Position numbers and translations under genes: made by a program. Shown here one piece after another: positions 59,909 through 64,000 of a stretch of 64,000 bases of DNA (within the stretch, counting starts at the first letter, position 1; each line of letters starts with the position of its first letter). The DNA is from an uncultured Spiribacter sp. (GTDB lineage Bacteria > Pseudomonadota > Gammaproteobacteria > Nitrococcales > Nitrococcaceae): the NCBI GenBank assembly GCA_937884605.1, contig CALGDM010000030.1, positions 1 through 64,000 of the forward strand, written 5' to 3'. Below the pieces are notes generated by a model. It saw only the letters and a list, made by a program, of their open reading frames with translations. It did no database searches and had not been told where the DNA came from.

Positions 59909-59935
59909 TAAAAAAGCCCGCTCTCAGCGGGCTTT
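59909..59935 (-). terminator. Rho-independent terminator after rpmB-rpmG
   Basis: Read on the minus strand, AAAGCCCGC, loop TGAGA and GCGGGCTTT form a nine-pair hairpin ending in a run of Ts. It lies 22 bases after the rpmG stop. Confidence 0.9.
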
Positions 59936-59957
59936 GAGTCTGCGCATTGCGAGACCC

Positions 59958-60113
59958 TTATTTGATCTTGGCTTCCTTGTAGACCACGTGCTTGCGCACA
60001 ACCGGGTCGTACTTGCGGAATTCCAGTTTGTGGGGCGTATTCCGACGGTTTTTGTCCGTCGTGTAGAAGTGCCCCGTCCCGGCGGATGATACGAGTTTGA
60101 TCTTATCGCGCAT
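59958..60113 (-). CDS. rpmG: 50S ribosomal protein L33
   Basis: 51 residues of normal length ([21 protein letters not shown] opening and [17 protein letters not shown] end). It belongs to the cysteine-free, zinc-independent form. It follows rpmB by seven bases. Confidence 0.97.
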   Translation of the reverse strand: MRDKIKLVSSAGTGHFYTTDKNRRNTPHKLEFRKYDPVVRKHVVYKEAKIK

Positions 60114-60120
60114 GACTACC

Positions 60121-60357
60121 TCAGACCTTTTCGCCGCGGCTGCGCAGATCCGATACAACCTGCTCAATGCCGAGTTTATCGATGAGCCGCATCCCTTTGC
60201 TGGAGATCCGCAGCCTTACCCAACGGCTCTCGCTCTCAAGCCAGAACCGATGATAGCGCAGGTTGGGCAGGAAGCGCCGGCGCGTCTTGTTGTTGGCATG
60301 TGAGACGTTGTTTCCGGTCATCGGGCGCTTGCCGGTGACCTGACAGACTTTGGCCAT
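60121..60357 (-). CDS. rpmB: 50S ribosomal protein L28
   Basis: 78 residues of normal length ([33 protein letters not shown]). It is the zinc-free form. GAGGG precedes the ATG at 60357. The promoter must lie in the 172-base spacer towards the divergent dnaJ-like gene. Confidence 0.97.
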   Translation of the reverse strand: MAKVCQVTGKRPMTGNNVSHANNKTRRRFLPNLRYHRFWLESESRWVRLRISSKGMRLIDKLGIEQVVSDLRSRGEKV

Positions 60358-60510
60358 TTGGCCCTCCCGAAATCCGTTACCGAGCTGATGCGCAACTGCG
60401 CTCACTGAGCCGTGTTTTATACCAGCATCGATGCGACGCTGCAATGCTGTGGACGCCTTACTCCTTGAATTTGCTCCGGGAAAACACAAGGTCTATGGGA
60501 TATCAGGTTT

Positions 60511-60521
60511 GGGACAGGCAC
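60511..60521 (+). repeat. GGGACAGGCAC repeat, copy 13 (immediately before the DnaJ-like start)
   Basis: Exact copy in GGTTTGGGACAGGCACAA, ending nine bases before the ATG, so it forms part of the translation-initiation region. Confidence 0.88.
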
Positions 60522-60529
60522 AAAAAGGC

Positions 60530-61504
60530 ATGGAGTATCAGGATTACTACAAAACCCTTGGCGTCAACCGGGATGCTTCGGCCGACGAGATCAAGAAGGC
60601 ATACCGCCGACTTGCGCGTCGCTACCACCCGGACGTAAGCGAGGAGCCGGATGCAGAAGCCCAGTTCAAGCGGATAGCCGAGGCGTACGAGGTCCTGAAA
60701 GACCCTGAAAAGCGCAAGCTATATGATCAGCTCGGCGAAAACTGGCAAGCGGGACAGGAGTACTCGCCACCGCCGGGCGGCCAACGCACTGGATCCAGGA
60801 CAGCCTCAGGCTTTAGCAGCAGCGGCGACTTTGGTGACTTCAGCGATTTCTTCGAAAGCATCTTTGGCCGTGGCGCAGCTGGTGGCTTCAGCGATCCCTT
60901 CAGCGGGTTCCGTCAACAACAGGGACCGGATTGGGACAGGCACCAAAACGCTCAGGGCCGCGACGTCAGCGCTGAGCTCGAGGTCGACCTGGAAGACGCC
61001 TACAAGGGCGCAACGAGGACGGTCAGCTTCAACGCAACAGGACAGGCACAATCTCGGCGCCGTGAACTCAAAGTCAAAATCCCGGCCGGCGTCACCGACG
61101 GCCAAAGGATACGGCTAAAGGGTCAGGGCGAGGCCTCGCCTGTTGGTGGGGAAAACGGGGATCTTTTGATCAGGATCCTGATCAAGCCCCACCGCCACTT
61201 CCAGCTGGACGGCAAGGACGTCCATCTGACGCTTCCGGTCGCTCCGTGGGAGGCGGCGCTGGGCGCAACAGTGGCAGTACCGACGCTCGGAGGAAAGGTT
61301 GAGCTGAACATCCCCGCCGAGAGCCAGAGCCAGAAGCGACTGCGGCTGAAGGGGCGAGGGATGCCCGGGAAACCCCCAGGTGATCAGTATGTAAACCTCG
61401 TGATCGTCAATCCGCCGGCCAAAACGCAGGAGGCAAAGGCGGCTTTCGAATCGTTCCGGGAGGCTTTTGATTTCGATCCACGAGCTAACCTACGCTCGCA
61501 TTGA
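60530..61504 (+). CDS. DnaJ/CbpA-type co-chaperone
   Basis: 324 residues. An N-terminal J domain with HPD in [11 protein letters not shown] is followed by a G/F-rich stretch (about 85-145) and the CTDI/II domains ([29 protein letters not shown]). There is no cysteine zinc finger, which is the CbpA form; it stimulates DnaK. The start sits just behind a repeat copy with only a weak AAAGG ribosome site. Inside the gene a repeat is read as DWDRHQ (60933), a one-mismatch copy as ATGQAQ (61039) and a partial copy as AGQE (60751). The gene overlaps the convergent transposase by 20 bases. Confidence 0.9.
   Translation: MEYQDYYKTLGVNRDASADEIKKAYRRLARRYHPDVSEEPDAEAQFKRIAEAYEVLKDPEKRKLYDQLGENWQAGQEYSPPPGGQRTGSRTASGFSSSGDFGDFSDFFESIFGRGAAGGFSDPFSGFRQQQGPDWDRHQNAQGRDVSAELEVDLEDAYKGATRTVSFNATGQAQSRRRELKVKIPAGVTDGQRIRLKGQGEASPVGGENGDLLIRILIKPHRHFQLDGKDVHLTLPVAPWEAALGATVAVPTLGGKVELNIPAESQSQKRLRLKGRGMPGKPPGDQYVNLVIVNPPAKTQEAKAAFESFREAFDFDPRANLRSH
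60933..60943 (+). repeat. GGGACAGGCAC repeat, copy 14 (inside the DnaJ-like gene)
   Basis: Exact copy read in the third frame (W-D-R-H) between the G/F region and CTDI. The related sites 60751-60758 (first eight bases) and 61039-61049 (AGGACAGGCAC) lie in the same gene. Confidence 0.88.
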
Positions 61505-62498
61505 AGTCATCTCTCGTTTTAAGGAAAAGACCAGCGGCGCTGCGATAACCCCTGACGTAGCGTCGCCCGAACTGCCGCGCCAGTCCTGACAGACTGCCGG
61601 CATCGCCGAGCACGGCCTGGCGATAGTGCCTCTGCCCCGTCACGAATTCCACCAGCCCCCGAGCCGCGAGACCTAGCCGTTCAGCGATGGGCGGCATTTC
61701 CGCGGCAATCACCGCAGCACCAGGCTTGGCCATATGGCGTCCGGACCAGTCGAGTAGCTCCAGGTACTCGAACTTCTCACCGGGGAGAGCCCCCGCGCCC
61801 GCCTCGATGTCGGTCCCGGCGAACGGCATAATCATCGGCTCCGAGACCACGTCGGTCCCTGTGGCGACATTCTTGAATCGTTGAATGGCCGAGCAGTCAC
61901 GCCCCGCTTCCGGTCGGTCTACCATCCCGGCGCGCAGCGGGTTGAGATCGACATAGGTCATGGCGGCGAGCAGTGCGCCTTCATCCGCCAGCGCCTGAGA
62001 GCGATACCGACCCTGCCAGAAGTGGCCTGTAACACCATCCTCGTGATTGGCGCGACGAGCGATGGGCTCGTTCAGGCAGCGCATGAACCAGGGAATACTC
62101 ATCAGGCGTGAACGATATCCCTCAATCACCAGACGCATCGCCGGATGGGGCGTCGCGGATTCGCCCGCGTTCACGAACTCGTGCATCCATGCCGGGCCCC
62201 GAAAGACCCGTAACCAGCGCTTAATCACCTCTCGAGGCTGCAAGGCGCGAGCCTCACTCTCGTTAACGCGCACCACGAGATGATAGTGATTGGACAGGAC
62301 TGCGTAGGCACACAGGTCAATCGCGAACACATCAACAAGGTGGGCGAGCCGTGCTTTGATCCACTCGCGTCGATGCGAGTAGTCCTGACCGGTAAGCGAA
62401 TCTTTTCCGCATAGAAACTGCCGGCGCACGCACCGGGAAACGAGGTGATAGTACGGCGTCGCCTCGAGCGAGATCTGATTGCGTCGCGGTTGCCCCAT
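61485..62498 (-). mobile_element. IS200-like Y1 transposase, REP-associated type (TnpA-REP/RAYT)
   Basis: 337-residue HUH-type single-strand transposase. The N-terminal RNQISLEATPYYHLVSRCVRR is the Y1 opening, and the metal-binding HxH is in LSNHYHLVVRVN. The candidate catalytic tyrosine region is IEGYRSRLMSIPWFMRCLNEPI, with HFWQGRYRSQAL and YVDLNPLRAGMV after it. The long C-terminal part is normal for this subgroup. I start it at the ATG at 62498; the frame stays open to 62741, where a repeat copy supplies a GTG in antisense. No flanking inverted repeats or target duplications are seen. It is the likely partner of the GGGACAGGCAC repeats. Confidence 0.88.
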
Positions 62499-62730
62499 CC
62501 CTGGTCTGCTCCTCGACGGCCTGTGCAAGCGTTTTAGGAAAAAGGTGGAAACAGCCGCTGGCCGCGGTGCCTGGCGTCCTTTCCTCGACCGCGTCGCCAG
62601 CGACTGCCCACGACTGAAGTGTCTCCGAGAAACGCATTGATCGCCAGCCCGATCCGCCCCTGAGCGCCCGAACGGGAGCAACCGCCCGACGAGCGGCAAA
62701 ATCAACGGGCTCGGTGAGCAAGAGATTATT

Positions 62731-62741
62731 GGGACAGGCAC
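62731..62741 (+). repeat. GGGACAGGCAC repeat, copy 15 (upstream of the transposase)
   Basis: Exact copy in ATTATTGGGACAGGCACAAA, 233 bases before the chosen start of the minus-strand transposase gene. Confidence 0.88.
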
Positions 62742-62923
62742 AAACCCGGGCCGAAACGCACGTCGCTGTGACCTGACTGCGCCGGGTCGAAGCCTGGGGA
62801 AGAAAGAAAAAGGAGGAAAGGTGACCAGCCGCCAGTCCGGGGATAAATCAGCGTCCCTGCTGCCAAGTCCGTCGGCCCAGCGGCTGGTCGATTAAAAGTA
62901 TCCATGTAGACGGGAAGCATTGG

Positions 62924-62945
62924 TATCCCCCATATGAGGGGGGTA
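62924..62945. promoter_or_regulatory. CCCCC/GGGGG palindrome
   Basis: TATCCCCC and GGGGGGTA flank a central ATATGA, giving a near-perfect inverted repeat. Such TACCCC-type palindromes are used by LuxR-type response regulators; no such regulator is in the window, so this is only a candidate operator for the gene at 63093. Confidence 0.4.
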
Positions 62946-63001
62946 GCGCTAAACTTGTCGCATTCAAGCAAAGTCCTTAGGGTTTCAGTAGAATCAAGTT
63001 T

Positions 63002-63012
63002 GGGACAGGCAC
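63002..63012 (+). repeat. GGGACAGGCAC repeat, copy 16
   Basis: Exact copy in AAGTTTGGGACAGGCACGTT. A GTAG tetranucleotide ends ten bases before it. It lies 80 bases before the methyltransferase start. Confidence 0.88.
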
Positions 63013-63092
63013 GTTGGAAGAGCGCTCTTTACCGCCCATTGTCAGACGTCCCCTAAACCCCAGATCATGTCGATACTCATAGGTTTATCTCG

Positions 63093-63755
63093 ATGACCGA
63101 CGTCAACCTCGCAACGGCGCGAGACAACATGGTGGAGCAGCAGCTGCGCACGTGGGAGATCCTCAACGAGCGCGTGCTCGAGGTGATGCACAGAATGCCG
63201 CGCGACCGCTTCACGCCGAGTGCATTTGCCAATCTCGCGTATGCCGACATGCAGATACCGCTCGATCACGATCAGGTAATGCTTGAGCCCAAGGTAATCG
63301 GTCGTATGCTCCAGGCACTTGACCCGCAGCCGAATGAGCGTGCGCTGGAGATCGGCACCGGGACCGGTTATCTGACAGCTTGCCTCGGGGAGATGGCCGC
63401 GGATGTCACCAGTGTGGACCTATACCCGGAATTCACCGAGCTCGCGGGCTCCAACCTGAAAAAGCAGGCCATCGAGAACAATCGCCTCGAGACGGGGGAT
63501 GCAGCGATGGGGTGGGATGATGGCCGTCGCTACGATGTCATCGCGGTGACCGGCTCCTTGCCGGAACTCCATCAGGGATTTCACCGCAGCCTGACCCAGG
63601 GCGGCCGGCTATTTCTGATCGTCGGACAGCCCCCGATCATGGAAGCAGTTCTGATTACGCGAGTCAGCGACGATCAGTGGGCTCGCGAGAGCCTTTTCGA
63701 CACAAGTGCGCCGGCTCTCGTCGGAGCGCCCGTCACCCATAGCTTTGCGGTCTGA
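63093..63755 (+). CDS. Protein-L-isoaspartate O-methyltransferase family protein
   Basis: 220 residues. The PCMT opening ARDNMVEQQLRTWEILNERVLEVM (key residues R-M-V-Q-L) is followed by the SAM motif ALEIGTGTGYLTACLGEM, VTSVDLYPEF and YDVIAVTGSLPELH. True repair enzymes have the same fold; the divergent substrate loop (PLDHDQVMLEPKVIGRMLQAL) is typical of the subgroup found near tolC-like or rhodanese genes. It is followed after 19 bases by a rhodanese gene. Confidence 0.87.
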   Translation: MTDVNLATARDNMVEQQLRTWEILNERVLEVMHRMPRDRFTPSAFANLAYADMQIPLDHDQVMLEPKVIGRMLQALDPQPNERALEIGTGTGYLTACLGEMAADVTSVDLYPEFTELAGSNLKKQAIENNRLETGDAAMGWDDGRRYDVIAVTGSLPELHQGFHRSLTQGGRLFLIVGQPPIMEAVLITRVSDDQWARESLFDTSAPALVGAPVTHSFAV

Positions 63756-63774
63756 CCAAGACCACAGCGGATTG

Positions 63775-64000
63775 ATGCCTTGCTGACGATTACGCCGAGG
63801 GAATTGCACGAGCAGCTGACAATGGGACAGGCACGTTTCACCCTGCTCGACGTCCGCGAAGATTGGGAAACGCAGATCAACCATCTCGAAGGCAGTGTGT
63901 TCGAGCCCATGAGCCGCATTGACGCAAGCCTTGCTCAGCGAGTCCCTGTGGATCGGGACATTGTCGTTATCTGCCACCACGGCGTTCGAAGCGCTCAGGT
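63775..64000 (+). CDS. Rhodanese-like domain protein (5' part, cut by window edge)
   Basis: 75 codons are visible from the ATG at 63775. LTITPRELHEQL, then LLDVREDWETQINHLEGSV and the active-site loop VVICHHGVRSAQ identify a single-domain cytoplasmic rhodanese with its catalytic cysteine. Between the first helix and LLDVRE the peptide TMGQARF is encoded by an exact copy of the GGGACAGGCAC repeat. The gene runs past position 64000. Confidence 0.88.
63825..63835 (+). repeat. GGGACAGGCAC repeat, copy 17 (inside the last rhodanese gene)
   Basis: Exact copy read as M-G-Q-A-R, where related proteins usually have a short glutamate/glycine turn. Confidence 0.85.

Larger units (their letters stand above)
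62499..63092. other. Gene-poor spacer with two repeat copies and a palindrome
   Basis: This 594-base stretch between the transposase and the methyltransferase shows no convincing gene. The longest frames are transposase-like only by continuation, or have no family features. It contains repeat copies at 62731 and 63002, a purine-rich AAGAAAGAAAAAGGAGG block near 62800 and a CCCCC/GGGGG palindrome at 62924-62945. Confidence 0.6.

Noticed and set aside
61485-62741. A complete insertion sequence around the transposase
   Set aside because: No terminal hairpins, inverted repeats or target duplications could be identified, and the gene overlaps the dnaJ-like gene end, so it looks like a resident single-copy transposase gene.
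62726-62971. An 81-codon minus-strand frame upstream of the transposase
   Set aside because: No ribosome site or family features; its end is composed of the antisense of a repeat copy.
48686-63835. CRISPR array reading of the GGGACAGGCAC repeats
   Set aside because: Spacing is irregular (from tens to thousands of bases), copies lie inside conserved genes, the repeat is too short and there are no cas genes.
48686-63835. DNA-uptake-sequence reading of the repeats
   Set aside because: Not excluded, but uptake words are spread genome-wide on both strands; here 16 of 17 copies are in 15 kb and all on one strand. Kept only as an alternative to be tested by whole-genome counting.

Overview
The window looks like the chromosome of a GC-rich gammaproteobacterium, most likely a halophile related to the Ectothiorhodospiraceae. 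The grounds are familiar gammaproteobacterial gene blocks (thiS-thiG-trmB, asmA-mutY-yggX, rpmB-rpmG-mutM), a BCCT osmolyte carrier, acidic surface proteins and a DAB inorganic-carbon pump. The genus is an inference. Coding density is very high, with many 4-base start/stop overlaps.

Layout. 1-1.2 kb: 5' part of a TonB-dependent receptor under a cobalamin riboswitch, so probably a B12-type receptor. 1.25-1.73 kb: a Fic-family gene collapsed by two internal deletions. 1.85-3.7 kb: trmB, thiG, thiS and tRNA-Gly(CCC). 3.7-18.3 kb: a large divergent hydroxyproline catabolism locus. Its minus arm holds a GntR regulator, an enolase-superfamily dehydratase/epimerase, a five-gene branched-chain-type ABC importer and a three-subunit FAD/2Fe-2S amino acid dehydrogenase. 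Its plus arm holds a DapA-family deaminase, a two-cysteine hydroxyproline epimerase, an OCD-family reductase, a ketoglutarate-semialdehyde-type dehydrogenase and a Cys/Thr trans-3-hydroxyproline dehydratase. Together these could convert 4-hydroxyproline to 2-oxoglutarate and 3-hydroxyprolines to proline, which the PutA at 31.8 kb could then degrade. 18.3-21.2 kb: modABC. 21.2-24 kb: asmA, mutY, yggX. 24-28.6 kb: a purine/ureide module (NCS1 carrier, GntR regulator, PuuE-type allantoinase, AllA, ureidoglycine aminohydrolase).

28.5-48.7 kb: a DUF3524 glycosyltransferase, tRNA-Phe, a small outer-membrane barrel, a LysE-family exporter, Lrp-putA, a BCCT carrier, an SRAP protein, an alcohol dehydrogenase with MarR-like and GntR regulators, a LysR regulator divergent from dabB-dabA, a lipoprotein, a CMD-like protein, hemH and a second LysE-family exporter. 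48.7-57 kb: a periplasmic rhodanese/DsrE/DUF2892 operon, divergent from a Crp-family regulator that is followed by the cyanide-insensitive-type bd oxidase and its maturation exporter (cydABDC). 57-64 kb: a tartrate/malate dehydrogenase, a dienelactone hydrolase, mutM, rpmG, rpmB, a CbpA-like DnaJ, an IS200-like Y1 (REP-associated) transposase, a Pcm-type methyltransferase and a truncated rhodanese.

The most unusual signal is the 11-mer GGGACAGGCAC. It occurs exactly 17 times, always on the + strand, 16 of them between 48.6 and 63.9 kb around the Y1 transposase and one at 35.4 kb. Copies lie between genes, often as direct pairs, and also inside genes: in the CydD and CydC linkers, at the end of the hydrolase, in DnaJ, at the N-terminus of the BCCT carrier and in the last rhodanese, read in all three forward frames. 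Even the ABC signature codons of cydD and cydC spell it. I read this as a transposase-linked repeat family that colonises coding sequence, or as a selected DNA signal.
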